A DNA stretch of 64,000 bases from Muricea muricata (lineage: Eukaryota; Cnidaria; Anthozoa; Malacalcyonacea; Plexauridae), in contig OY979716.1 of NCBI GenBank assembly GCA_963855995.1, forward strand, positions 25,907,418 through 25,971,417, read 5' to 3'. Position numbers and translations under genes: made by a program. Shown in pieces: positions 22,487 to 33,721 of the stretch (position 1 is the stretch's first letter; each line of letters starts with the position of its first letter). The notes below the pieces were generated by a model. The model saw nothing but the letters and a program-made list of their open reading frames with translations. It did not search any database and was not told where the DNA came from.

Positions 22487-24109
22487 CTTTTTGCTTATGT
22501 CATTGAATTCCGAGGGCAGATCGAAATCATTAAAAAACAATAAAAATAGATCAAAAATACGGAAAAGACGACGAAAAACGCGCCAACAGAAGGAAGCAAG
22601 AACGGAAACGTACATAAAAAGTGGCCATATTCAGACTATTCAGCAGCTGTAAGGATTCCACACTTTAATTTCGAAGTTTACGTTTCTTTGTTTGTAAAAG
22701 CAAGACTGTAGTTTTCTTATAAGTGCGAAAATAATTTACAGGTAAAAAACACGATCGTAGCTATTTCAATGAAAAATGCATGGCTTAAAATGGTTTTTAT
22801 TGCAAAACAAAGATTTAATATGTTGATGTGACTCGGTGCAGACGTGTCTTTCTGAGCTCCCAATATTTGAGATATTTCATTTTCTACGAGTTAGTTCTTT
22901 TATGAGTGAATTAACTCTGAAAAGATTGTATAGTTACAAGTTCCTGAACTTCGATCTGAATTTTGCAAATTGAAAGTAAAGGGACGAAGGCTGATCTATT
23001 GGTGAGATTACTGTCCGCCATGAACGGTATGAAGCTTGACAAAGACCTACGAGACTCTTCTGTCAACATGGCACCCGCTTTGGGAGTGAGCCCTGTCACA
23101 TTAACGAACAACTAGACAAGCGAAGAACACTCTCAGCCATCGCAAACCGACGACGACGATGACTTGCACGAAGTCATAAACTTAGAGTCTTCGTTAACCG
23201 AAGAGGGCAAACAAACGGATAGCTATTCAGAAATCGAAGGCAGACTAAAAGCAGGTTTACATGAAATTGAACAGAAATTGTTTTGGGAATTTGGGAAATT
23301 GAGATCAGAATTTGCAATTAACAATGACCCTAGTCTTTCCACGAGGGAAAAACCTGATCACCGAAGCAGAACGATTGCGAAAGGCGAATAATGACCTTGA
23401 GCAAAGGCTTCAGCGGAGTTTAAGAAGCTGAAAGAGAAGACGCGCGCTCTAAGCGAGGAAAAAAGAAGCTTTGTGAGCCTTAACGAGAAAAAGCGATGTA
23501 TCGAAGGCGAAGACAAAAATTCCAAAGAAAAAGAAAAAGAACAGGACAAAGAGGAAAAATCCTGAACAAAGTTGAAGAAAACAAAACTCATGTCAATTTG
23601 GAAAAAAAAACAGTCGTCATTCTTGGTGATTCTATCGTATAGAATGTTCAAGAATGGAAACTACCAAATAACTCAAGCTCCAAATCATTGGTGAAAGCTT
23701 TTCCTGGTGCAAAGGTCAACGACATGTTCCATTACGTACAAAGCCAACGCTAATTCATTATCCCGATGAAATTATCACCCACGTTGGAACTGATGTAAAG
23801 CATTCAAGCCCTAAATTAATTGCTGAACTTATTACAGATCTTGGTAAATGTATTGTCACCGACTCTCCTGAAACTAAGGTATCAATCTTTAGTCTATTAT
23901 GTAGATCTGATGACCATTCTCTAGACATGAAAGTTAAAGAAATAAATAACCATTTAAGTACATTTGGCAGTCAAAGTGGGTGGAAATATATTTCCCATTC
24001 TAACATTAATGGTGTACACTTAAACGCTAGTGGTTTACACCTTAATCATCTTGGTACTGAAATTCTAATGAAAAACTTTACTAAGCATGTACACAATACA
24101 GGTAATTGA
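22487..24109 (+). pseudogene. LINE ORF1 remnant: basic N-terminus, SAP domain, coiled coil, SGNH esterase
   Basis: A start candidate, ATG at 22499, leads a very basic segment (KIRKRRRKTRQQ) that ends at a possible donor near 22650. After a gap, VPELRSEFCKLKVKG (about 22943), one base shift, then TKADLLVRLLSAMNG and MKLDKDLRDSS form a SAP-like DNA/RNA-binding motif. A charged coiled-coil region follows (about 23164-23580) with several frame breaks. The SGNH domain then reads VVILGDSIV (stop after it), FPGAKVNDMFHYV, THVGTD (the usual GTND has lost its Asn) and SGLHLNHLGTEIL, ending at a stop at 24107. It parallels ORF1 of the minus-strand LINE and extends further upstream. Confidence 0.65.
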
Positions 24110-24128
24110 CTGGTTGGCTTTTCACTGA

Positions 24129-26900
24129 GTGCATGCTGTTGCTGACGTATCTAACAGCAGAATTCATCTGTCTCTTAGTTCTCCTGGGAATTTGTTTCTC
24201 CCTAAATCACAAGGTTTTAAAATTGCTTCGTTAAGTATTACAAGTCTTCCCAAGCATATCGACGCGCTAAGAGTTTTGTTTGACAAAAACCCTGTTGACG
24301 TATTAGCAATTAATGAGACAAGGCTTTATTCTTCTATTAGGGACGGTGAAATGCATATTTCTAATTATGTTTTAGACCGTCGGGATCGAAGTTTAAATGG
24401 AAGATTTGGTGGGGCTGTTGGCTTTTACATTCGTGAAAACAGTAATTACACATTACGCCCTGACCTTTTTGTGGATCAGCTCGAAAAACTTGCTATTGGA
24501 ATACGTAAGCCACGATTCAAAGCCTTTTCTCATTGTGACTTGGTACCGACCACCCAACTCGACTGTTGACAAATTTAAGCTCTTTGAGACATTGGTTGGC
24601 AGGATTGATGCTGAGGGAGTGGAATTTTATATACTGGGTGATATGAATTGTAACTTAGTAGCTTCTCCACTCGATCATAATCCAAGTCAACTAATCAATA
24701 TAGCAGACTTGTACGGCCTGCATCAGTTTATTTGTGAGCCTACTCGTGTTTCAAATTGTTCGTCGTCTTTGATTGATTTCATATTTGTAATGATATTAGT
24801 ATGCAGAGTTGGAACCACATAAATACTTATGACGACCGGAATTAAAGGTGGTGTGCTTGGAAAAACATATTTTCTACTGTAATTGACAAGCATGCCCCCC
24901 CCCCCCCTCATGTCTAAACGTCTTCGGTCTTCAAAATCACCTTGGATTACATCGCATTAGTTTAAAACAGTGTATGCATGAACGGGATATTTTGAAAAAA
25001 AAGCTATCCGATCAAATGATCCCAATGACTTGGCTATTTTCACGAAATATCGCAACTCTGTATATAGCGAAATTAAGCAAGCCAAAGAGAGTTATTATGT
25101 AAATTCATTTAGAGAGAATGAGAGCAGCTCACGCAAGACATGGAACAATATTAATGAAATAACTTCGAGAGAAATAAACAATTCGCATATAAAAGAAATC
25201 AATCAATGCGGTATTTCAATTAGAGACCCATTGAAGTTATCTGAAGCTTTTAATAACAATTTTGCCAGTGTTGGGCCAGAACTTGAAAATGAAATCCCAT
25301 GCACTGCTAATGATCGATCACACCTCAGTAATCTGACTTGGGTGAAGTGTGATAGCAAGTTTAAGATGAAGCCTACCAATTCCTGTACTGTTCTCTCTCT
25401 ATTGAGAAAATTATAGAAAAGCAAGGCTACTGGTTTGGATAAAATTTCAGTCAGACTTATTCATGAATGTGCAGATCTGATTGCAGACTCCCTTTGTTCA
25501 ATTTTTAATTGCTCAATAGCCACCGGAATCTTCCCTGACGATTGTTATACTTCGAAAGTTATACCCTTATTTAAGCAAGGTGATCGTTCAGATTTAAATA
25601 ACTATCGTCCGATCTCAATTATGTCTGTAATTGCAAAAGTATTCGAGAGGGTAGTCTACGACCAGATATTTACATTTTTAAATGAAAATAAGTTGTTATC
25701 TCCTCGCCAATCTGGGTTCCGTTGCCTTCATTCTACGGTCACTGCTTTATTTGAGGCTACTGATAGCTGGGCGTATGATATTGATCGCGGTAATATTAAC
25801 GCTGTTGTTTTCTTAGACCTCAAGAAGAAGTTCGATACTGTTGACCATGAAATTCTATTATCTAAGTTAAACAAGTATGGCAATGAAGACATGGAAAAGT
25901 GGTTCAAATCGTATTTGAATAACCATAATCATTAATGTTTTGAGAATGGTTGTCTTTCACAGAATCGTTCACTAGCATGTGGTATTCCTCAGGGTACAAT
26001 TCTGGGACCTTTGATTTATTGTTTATTCTGTATATTAATGATTTACCTAACTGTCTTTCTTATACACAGCCTCGGATGTACGCTGATGATACGAATCTAT
26101 CTTTTGCCAGTGATAGTATTGGCATCATAGGACATAAAATGAACCATGATCTCGTTGATATTAAGGAATGGCTCATCGCGAATAAGCTTACTCTTAACAA
26201 ATCGAAAACAGTATTTATGCTAATTTGCTCTAGGCAGAAACTGCGAACTTTTGATAAATCACCATCATTAATCATTGGTGGCGCCCCATTAAATAGAGTA
26301 TCAAATACCAAATCTCTAGGATTGGCCGTTGATGAAAACCTTTCATGGGGCGAACATATAAGTAGACTGTGTAAGAAGATTGCCAGCGGTGTCGGAGCAA
26401 TAAAACGAACCAGATCGCTTTTCCCACGTAGGACGCTGCAGTTGGTATATAACTCGCTTGTACTATTGCAACTTGGTGTGGGGCAATTCTTGTAAAACGC
26501 TTGCTACCAAACTTCAAAATTTGTAAAACCGTGCAGCCCGGGTTTTGACTTTTTCTGGCTATGATATTAGTGCTGACAATCTATTTAAAGTTCTTGGCCG
26601 GAAAAATTTCGAATGTCAACGTCAAATTGGTGAATCTGTCATGGCTTTGAATAGACTTGCTCCAGATTATCTAAGTTCGAGACTTGTTGACCGTAGCAGC
26701 GTCACCAATTATCAGCTCAGAAAAACTGAGGCCAGCCTTGCTACTCCATTGCCACACACCAATTTCATGAAAAATAGCTTTTGCTATAGAGGTGCTGTTC
26801 TTTAGAATAGTCTTCCTATTGGGTTGCGATAAGCACAAATTTCATTTTAAAATAAATTTACTGTATTTTATCAAATAATTTTCAAAGATCTATATAATAT
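24129..26900 (+). pseudogene. LINE ORF2 remnant: endonuclease plus reverse transcriptase
   Basis: The endonuclease is recognisable: GFKIASLSITSLPKHID, VLAINETRL, GGAVGFYIREN, then a frame break near 24510, TWYRPPN, YILGDMNCNL and SSLIDFIF. The segment around 24800-25030 (with a C run at about 24895-24907) is scrambled. The RT follows: KATGLDKISVRL after a stop at 25414, NYRPISIMSVIAKVFERV, SGFRCLHSTVTALFEA, FLDLKKKFDTVDHEILL (usual Ala replaced by Lys), a break near 25935-25950, MYADDTNLSF with YADD intact, and the C-terminal LAPDYLSSR. NSLPIGLR near 26805-26830 has two stops. It is dead, but clearly of the same CR1-like lineage as the minus-strand copy. Confidence 0.85.
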
Positions 26901-27489
26901 TTATTAGTCTAGTAAACCTCATCCGCATATTGACTTTGTATTATATTTTTTTTCTTTTTGTGCAAGTTCGTTGTGCTCTTAAAAATTTATTAAAGTTTTT
27001 GACCATTTCCTCTTGCATGTTTATTGGTCTCGTTAAAGTGTTTGCAACGTTTATCTTTTCTTTGTGCATGTTTATCTTCTAATGGTACACTAATTAGAAT
27101 TTATTCCACTTCAACCTTTTTTTTTGTTTGCAGTATCCATATTGTGGGCTTGGGCCACATGGTAGATTGGACAGATTGGTACTCCCATGTCCAAACACAG
27201 GACAGTTTCTTGGCGTGCGACCCATAGCGTAACTCCTCACTTGATCAAGCTAGGTTTTTGAGCATTTGAAAATTTTCTCCAAGTCACAAGTTATTTTTAT
27301 GACCTTCTGAGGCCCGACTCCACCGGACTACTTCGAATGGGCCGTTATTCCTGTGCAAGTATGTGGCTACAAGAATAAAGTAATTCTGTAACATTTCACA
27401 ACGTATTGGTACGAGGGGTCTCACTGAAAGTTATTTTCAATAAATTTTTTTTATGAATAGCTGCCTCTGGGGCTTTTTCTGGATCGAAT
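26901..27489. other. LINE 3' flank, no recognisable gene
   Basis: Pyrimidine-rich and AT-rich sequence downstream of the RT remnant. It may be 3' UTR of the LINE. No clear tail or target duplication was found. Confidence 0.35.
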
Positions 27490-27953
27490 TTATTATAGTC
27501 ACAAACGCTTCTTTCGTTTTCATAATCTGTTTGTGTATTGGGTTTGCTTCATTTGTGCGATCTACATCAGGCGGTCTAGATAACCGTACGTGCTGTAAGT
27601 CGTTTCGAAGCTTCAGTAGAATAGCTAAAGTAAATATGCATTGTCTTTAGCATTTTTTCTTCAAGACAATTTGAAGTAAAGTTCTGCCATAACTCTTCAA
27701 ATTCTGTCAGATTTTTTCTGCTGCTTCTATTTTCGACGTTTGCCGCCAGGAATCGCTTTTATCTTCTACTTCTTGCTTGTCATCTACATTATATTGTCTG
27801 AATTGTCTAAATCTCTTTCTGAGGAGGAGTCATCAGTGTCTTCACTTTTTCTCTTTGTGCTCATACCAGAGTCAGATTCTTTTGATGAATTATGATTTTG
27901 AAGTGGACAATATTCAATTTCGTGTCTTCTTGGATTAAAACCACGATTGGAAG

Positions 27954-28120
27954 CAGGGGCGTAGGAAGCAACGTGAAGTTGGGGGGCACTACATTATAAG
28001 GACACCTTTTTCATTAAAAAGGGCATTTTTCCCATTGTTTTATCTTGAGAAAAGGGCACTTTGGGGAAAAATTGGGGGGGGGCACATACCCCCAATGCCC
28101 CCCCCGTTCCTACGCCTATG
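27954..28120. mobile_element. hAT-type MITE, 167 bp, with 8-bp target duplication
   Basis: It begins CAGGGGCGTAGGAAGC and ends GTTCCTACGCCTATG. ATTGGAAG flanks both sides (27946-27953 and 28121-28128). The interior is G-rich on the plus strand (GGGGGGGCAC). It is inserted in the spacer of the 1.6-kb foldback. Confidence 0.92.
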
Positions 28121-28334
28121 ATTGGAAGATTTTCGCGCCAAATCTACAGTTCATACCCTTATCGCAACAAACAAACTAATGTTGTAGCTTATAAAATACC
28201 GAAAGTTACGGGTAAATTCTTTGACATTGACTAATTACACTCTGTTGTGGCTTATCTACACTTACCACTGCACAGGTGAAGATGCACTGACCAAGACTGA
28301 TAGTGACAAATCACGACTGATCGAGTCAAATAGG

Positions 28335-28736
28335 GACATGCTAAAGTCCTTTTTGCGAGCATGAGCAAACATTATGAGCAGGAGCATGAATTTTTATGAT
28401 CACTTCGTTGCTACTGAAAGCTTTTGCTCATGCTCATAACTGATCGGATGTAACTTTGATATTTCGAAATTCTAGTGCATCGCGTGAACATCGAACAATT
28501 ATGCATACATGAATGTAAATTATTTGTTAGTTATAATCGGAAAGATAGACAGTGTGTGTGTTGTAAAAACTTCGTTAGAGAACATCAAGATTAATAAAAC
28601 TTTGTTAGAGAACATCAAGATTAATAAAAGTTAAAATAAAATCGTTTCGGCTTCGAACCACATAACTGATAATAAAAACTCATGCTCTTGCTCAAAAAGT
28701 GCGTTCTTATGCTCGCAAAGGAACTTTAATATGTCC
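28335..28736. mobile_element. MITE with GGACATGCTAAAGTCC inverted ends
   Basis: GGACATGCTAAAGTCCTTTT (28335) is mirrored by AAAGGAACTTTAATATGTCC (ending about 28736). Inner arms contain TGCGAGCATGAGC and its complement. A 27-base tandem duplication (AACTTCGTTAGAGAACATCA and its repeat) lies at about 28568-28627. No coding content. Confidence 0.7.
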
Positions 28737-29169
28737 TATTTTTGACTTTATCAGCTTCAATTTGTCCCAATGAACGCAAAGAGAAAATATACGGACACTG
28801 ACGACTCCATCTCAGAAAGTGATTTGAACGATTCGTAAAATATAGATGACGGGCAAAAGGTAAAAAATGAGAGCGATCCCTGGGAACCTGGCAAACTTTG
28901 AAAATAGAAGTAACAGGAAAAATCTGAAAGAATTCGAAGAGTTATGCAAAAACTGTATTGCAGATGGTCTTGAAGAAATAGAGGCTAATGGAAAAGTATA
29001 TTTAACCATTCTATAAGCCACCTGAGCTTCAAAAAGACTCACAGCACCTTTATCTAGACCGCCTGATGTGGATCGCACAAATGAAGAAAGACACAATACA
29101 CAAGCAGATTATGGTTAATAGTAAAATGTATTTGAAGATGAAAAGAGTTAAATTGTTTTAGAAATCTGT

Positions 29170-29345
29170 CCAAGTCACAAGATTTAGCTAAGGCTAAGTG
29201 TTACAGTGTCGTCAACATATTATAGAAAGCAATAGTACCATTGTTAATCGGTGGTTGAATGATGTTTTCAAATTCTGTCATAGTGATGTTAGCTAGTGTC
29301 GGTCCTAATGGCGAACCCACAGGAATGCATAGGAGCCCCGAACCT
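29170..29345 (-). pseudogene. Penelope-like element reverse transcriptase fragment
   Basis: The minus-strand frame reads IPVGSPLGPTLANITMTEFE, the signature RT block of Penelope-like elements (usually GVAMGSPLGP.LAN). After INNGTIAFY a one-base shift gives YVDDTVTL (about 29206-29220), the catalytic YVDD motif. The upstream minus-strand sequence to about 29560 has only faint similarity (RLTKIHK near 29350). The fragment is isolated, with no GIY-YIG endonuclease seen nearby. Confidence 0.75.
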
Positions 29346-29877
29346 TATGAATTTTAGTTAGACGATGTGCGATGGCAGGATTAGTTGAGATAGGTCTCAT
29401 GTTTTGAAATGCAAATTAACAAGTGAATTCACTACGGTTTAGTAATGTTCGTAGGTAGGTTTGGAGAAAATCGTGGTTTACGTTCGAAAGTTTAGTTGCA
29501 TCAGAGAAAAGGGCCACTACCAAAGAGCGATATAACGATACAGCGATACACGGAGCCAAGTCTTGTGCCGGAGCCATAATATTTTAGGACATATAATTGA
29601 CAATATATCTGGTAATGTAAAGATATGAACGGACAGTATTTAGAGCAAGACTTTTATAACGGGTTGAAATCTGCCTCCTCCGCAGGCTCTTAAAAATAAG
29701 GCCAATATGATATTTGATGCACATACAGTAGATATCAAGATCAGCGCTAGCAAAGATAAACTATTGAGATGCACGATGGGAAGGCGAAGAATGAAAAATT
29801 AAGAGCCTGCCAAATCGTGGTTCGAAACTCTGTCAAATTGTTCGAAACTCTGGCAATGGGCTAGTAAGTTTTATAAA

Positions 29878-30299
29878 TGGCGAAATTGTTGGACAAAACT
29901 CGTCATTTTATGATTTTGGAGGATTATCTGCGTGATAGCGATGACGAAGACCTTAAGGCATCGTTCAGGAACTGCATTTTTCATTTACTTACGAGTTTAC
30001 TCTGTGCGAACAAAATAAGTTGCAAATTATAAATGTACATCAATGCATACATAGGTGGCAAACCTTGTGGACGCCAAGTTTTCGAGCGGAAAAGAGATCT
30101 CGAATGCTGGATAAAACAGGCATTTCAAGTGCAAGAAGGATGTGAAATGAGCGTGGAATCTGTTTTATCTTGTCTTGATTTTGGACCAGATAAAAGAATA
30201 TTTATTTTACGCCACGCAAAGGAATATTACCCTGGCGTTTATACAAGACGTGAAAGAAGGGGAAGTTGTAAACAGTATCCTTTTCAATGTACCTTATAG
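29878..30299 (+). CDS. Two short hypothetical ORFs (51 and 88 codons)
   Basis: ATG at 29878 opens a 51-codon frame (MAKLLDKTRHFMILEDYLRD, then an acidic DSDDEDLK) that stops at 30031. Another ATG at 30033 opens 88 codons containing GGKPCGRQVFERKRDLECWI and FILRHAKEYYPGVYTRRERR, ending at 30299. Both look compositionally like protein rather than shadow frames. They could be exons of a single gene, with the second continuing past a donor near 30270. I do not recognise a family, and they could equally be an element gene. Confidence 0.35.
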
Positions 30300-31640
30300 T
30301 TTATTCATTGCCATTTAACATAGTAAACTTAATGTTACTAAATTTTTTGAGGCATGTAAAGTCCAGAGGGGGGGGGGGGGGGGGGGCTCTCTTGTAGAAT
30401 TAAAGAACTCCTGATATCCCATTTTTTTTATATTTGTTGTGAAAAATGTTCAACTAATTAAGTCTAATTGTTGACCTGTATGCAGGGAAATTAACAAGTG
30501 CATGTAGAGCTTTACAAGTTACAGTAGCCTGTCAAGGTAAAAATTCTCAATACAGCAGTGGAAGCAGCGACATCAAGTGATTTTGTTAGTCAAACAGTGG
30601 TGTGTACTCACTATAGTCTTTTTCATCCCCTAGAGGTTTCATGCTGCACATGCAGTATTTAAAGGTTACAACACAGCATCTTTAAACTTATATATGAATG
30701 TTACTAAAAGTGAAGTTAACAATTCTGTCGAATCATAAAGGAGACCTGAAAAGAGATCTGATACCTGAAAAACTTCAAATTAATGTGATCAGCTCTATTT
30801 ATACTTTCTCCATGATACCCCATTTAAAGAAAGAAGGTCATGTACATGTACAGACTTCAAACAAAAATGTCTAGAAAATATATCTCATATATAATACTTA
30901 ATACACTAGTAGATAATAATAATTTGTGATATATTTTCCTTCACTGTATTTATAACTTATTAATCAAATTTGGCAATGAAGTACAAAACATGTGAAACAA
31001 GCCATTCAATTTATCAGGACGATAACTCGGTTCCATCTGGTATGTTGCAATGTTCAATTTAACATTGAGTTTACAGCACAATAGCAATTTGCCTTATGAC
31101 ACATATTTGGTCCATTTATGAATTAGTCTTTAATAAGTGTTTCATCTTATAGCAGTTTCATCAAAATAGCAAACTTCCTTAATTTCTCTAAAATTATTAA
31201 ATTTCATTAACAAGGATCTTCTAGAATTAATTAAAACCATAAATTTTAAATATGTTTTTACATTAAGATTAATAACATAATGTTGATTAATGATTTTAAT
31301 ATCATGCATTGCTACTGTTTTTAGATGATTTATCAAAACTGGTTGAAAGTTTAAAAACATCCAATGGCATTGTGGATGAAATTTGTAGCCGACTTTTGTA
31401 AAAACACACAATGAAGGTGGTGATATCACAAAATTCTTGGTGATTATCACCATAAGCCGATACGCTTTCATTAAGACTGGTGTGGCGGTAACTGCACTGT
31501 ATTGTGATTGCACGCGTGCGTTCTAACATGCGTACTCGATCTGTATAACTCGATCTCGAATTAAGTTTGATAGTCTTGATGCACGTGATGGTGGTTATCG
31601 AATAGAGAAACTAAATTATGCGTATGTCATGCCCATTTCG
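30300..31640. other. Intergenic with a 20-base G run
   Basis: A run of G from about 30367 to 30386 is the only notable feature. The remaining sequence is AT-rich, without defensible genes. Confidence 0.45.
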
Positions 31641-32060
31641 TTTGGATCGAAATGTGATGATGGTCATGACTCAACAACCTCTACGACCAGCACCATCAAC
31701 AGCACCACCATCCGATCATCACCACACCACTACCAGCACCATCCGATCATCATCGCCATCACGCTCATCTCACCACCAGCTCCGATCCACCACATCATCA
31801 CCACCAGCACCACCATCATCATCATCATCACCACCAGCTCCACCATTATCATCACCACCAGCACCACCATTGCATCACCACCACTGTCATCATCGCCACC
31901 AGCACCACTATCATCATCACCACTAACATCATCATCACCACCACCACCATCATCACATCACCACCATTGGATCCCCACCACCGTCGTCATTGCCACCAGC
32001 ACCACAATCATCATCACCACCAGCACCACCATCATCACCATTACTGAAAAAAAATTAAAA
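31641..32060. repeat. CAC/CAT-rich triplet array (plus-strand pyrimidine/A sense)
   Basis: Degenerate (CAC/CAT/CAG)n over about 400 bases. Higher-order phrases such as CCACCGTCGTCATTGCCACC and AGCACCACAATCATCATCAC recur. Apparent His/Ser/Pro-rich proteins in several frames are repeat artefacts. Confidence 0.9.
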
Positions 32061-32267
32061 TCGTTCTAGACTTGCGAAGCGGTGCTGGTGATCGGATAGT
32101 TGTGATGATGATGGTAATGATGATGATAATTAGGTTTTCAGCAATTATGTATGCCACATAAAATCCCGGCAAATGCCTTCGTTTTCAAGAGCAAGTACGT
32201 AAAATTCGTAACATAAAAATTGTCACATACTGTAATATAAATTAAAACAATTTTCTTGAATAAGCAC

Positions 32268-33365
32268 TCATGGTGGTGGTGGTGGTGGTGATGATCGTAG
32301 TGCTCATGGTGATGATGATGGTCGTGGTGATGATTGGATGGTATTTGGTGGATTGGATTTGGTGGATTGGTTTGATGGATTGGATGGATGATGTTGGTGG
32401 TGATGATGATCGTAGTGCTGATGATGATGGAGGTGATGGCGGTGATAATCATTGTGATGCTTTTGGTGACGATGCTGGTAGTGATGGCGGTTGTGATGAT
32501 GATGGTGGTGTTGGTGGTGATGATGATGGTGCTGGTGATCTCATAGTGGTGGTGGTGGTTATGATGATGATGAGGCTGGTGATTGAATGGTGGTGCTGGT
32601 GGTTATGATGGTTGTGGTTATGATGGTGATGATGGTGGGGTGGTTATGATCGGATGGTAGTGGTGATGATGATGGTGGTAGTGGTGGTCATGATGATTGT
32701 GATGCTGGTGATGATGATCATGATAGCGGTGCTGGTGGTGATGATGCTTGTGGTGCTGGTGACAATGACTACGGTGGTGGTGATCCGATGGTGGTGCTGG
32801 TTGTGGTGGTGATGATGATGGTGTTCCTGGTGATGATGGTGGTGGTGACAGTGGTGATGGAGGTGATGATAGCGGTTGTGATTATGATGGTGGTGGTCGT
32901 GATGATGTATGGTGGTGCTGGTGGTTGTGACAGTGGTGATGATGGTGGTGCTGGTGCTGATGATGATTGTGGTGCTGGTGGCAATGACGACCGTGGTGGT
33001 GATCCGATTGTGATGCTGGTGGAGATGATGAGGGTGGTTCTGGTGGTGATGGTGGCGGTGATAGTGGTGATGGCAGTGATGGTAGTGGTGGTAATGTACT
33101 GGTGATGATGGTGGTGGCAGTGATGCTGATGGTGATGGTGATGATGGTGGTGCTGGTGGTGATGATGATTGTGCTGTTGGTGGCAATGATGACGGTGGTA
33201 GTGATCCGATGGTGGTGATGATGATGGTGGTGATGATAATGGTTGTGTTGTTGGTGGTAATCATGGCGGTGCTGGTGGTGATGATGATGGTGGTGGTGAT
33301 GATGATGGTAGTGGTGATGATGATGGTAGTGGTGATGATAGTGGTACTGGTGGCGATGATGACGT
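32268..33365. repeat. GTG/GAT-rich triplet array (complementary sense)
   Basis: About 1.1 kb of degenerate (GTG/GAT)n, the reverse-complement sense of the array at 31641-32060. It contains the complementary higher-order phrases (GGTGGCAATGACGACCGTGG and GGTGGTGATCCGAT) several times. The two arrays therefore form inverted arms around about 200 bases of ordinary sequence. Confidence 0.9.
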
Positions 33366-33721
33366 ATACACTCCATAAAACTTATAAGTTTGGTTACATA
33401 CAAGATGTAAAAGTGATTTTTTAAATTTGACTTAACCACTGTTTAAGCTAAACGCCTTTGATACAGCCTGCCCCTGTAGCGTAAATGCACTAAGTGTGAC
33501 CGAACACTGATCTAGGATCAACCTAAGATCATGCTTTTAGGCCGGCCATTACAGGTGGCCTGAAAACATGGTCTTAGGTCAGCCCCAGATCTCTGGTCAT
33601 CCCCAGTCTCTGGTTATTAATTAAAAAGAACATGTTGTACCATGGTCAGGTAATTCTCATGTAAAGGTCATGGTTAGTGATCTTCAGTCTCTTGTGTAAG
33701 CATGGCTTCGATAAATCCATT
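33366..33721. other. Intergenic, no recognisable gene
   Basis: Sequence between the triplet array and the HECT gene. A short repeat of (C/T)AGGTCAGCC-like and ATCTCTGGTCAT/AGTCTCTGGTTAT phrases is visible near 33570-33620. Confidence 0.4.

Larger units (their letters stand above)
27490..29130. mobile_element. Foldback element of about 1.6 kb with coding remnant in both arms
   Basis: The left arm (about 27490-27875) and right arm (about 28760-29130) are inverted. They share GCGATC(T/C)ACATCAGGCGGTC, AGGAGTCATCAGTGTC-type and AATATGCATTGTC-type blocks. Each arm carries the same short ORF start reading outward: minus strand ATG at 27864 (KRKSEDTDDSSSERDL) and plus strand ATG at 28770 (KRKYTDTDDSISESDL), followed by KNLKEFEELCKNC-like sequence. 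Two smaller MITEs occupy the spacer. The encoded protein family is not recognised. The left copy has many stops. Confidence 0.7.

Noticed and set aside
31618-33439. His/Ser/Pro-rich and Val/Met/Asp-rich open frames
   Set aside because: Readings of degenerate CAC/CAT triplets in every frame and on both strands; no sequence that looks like a protein domain.
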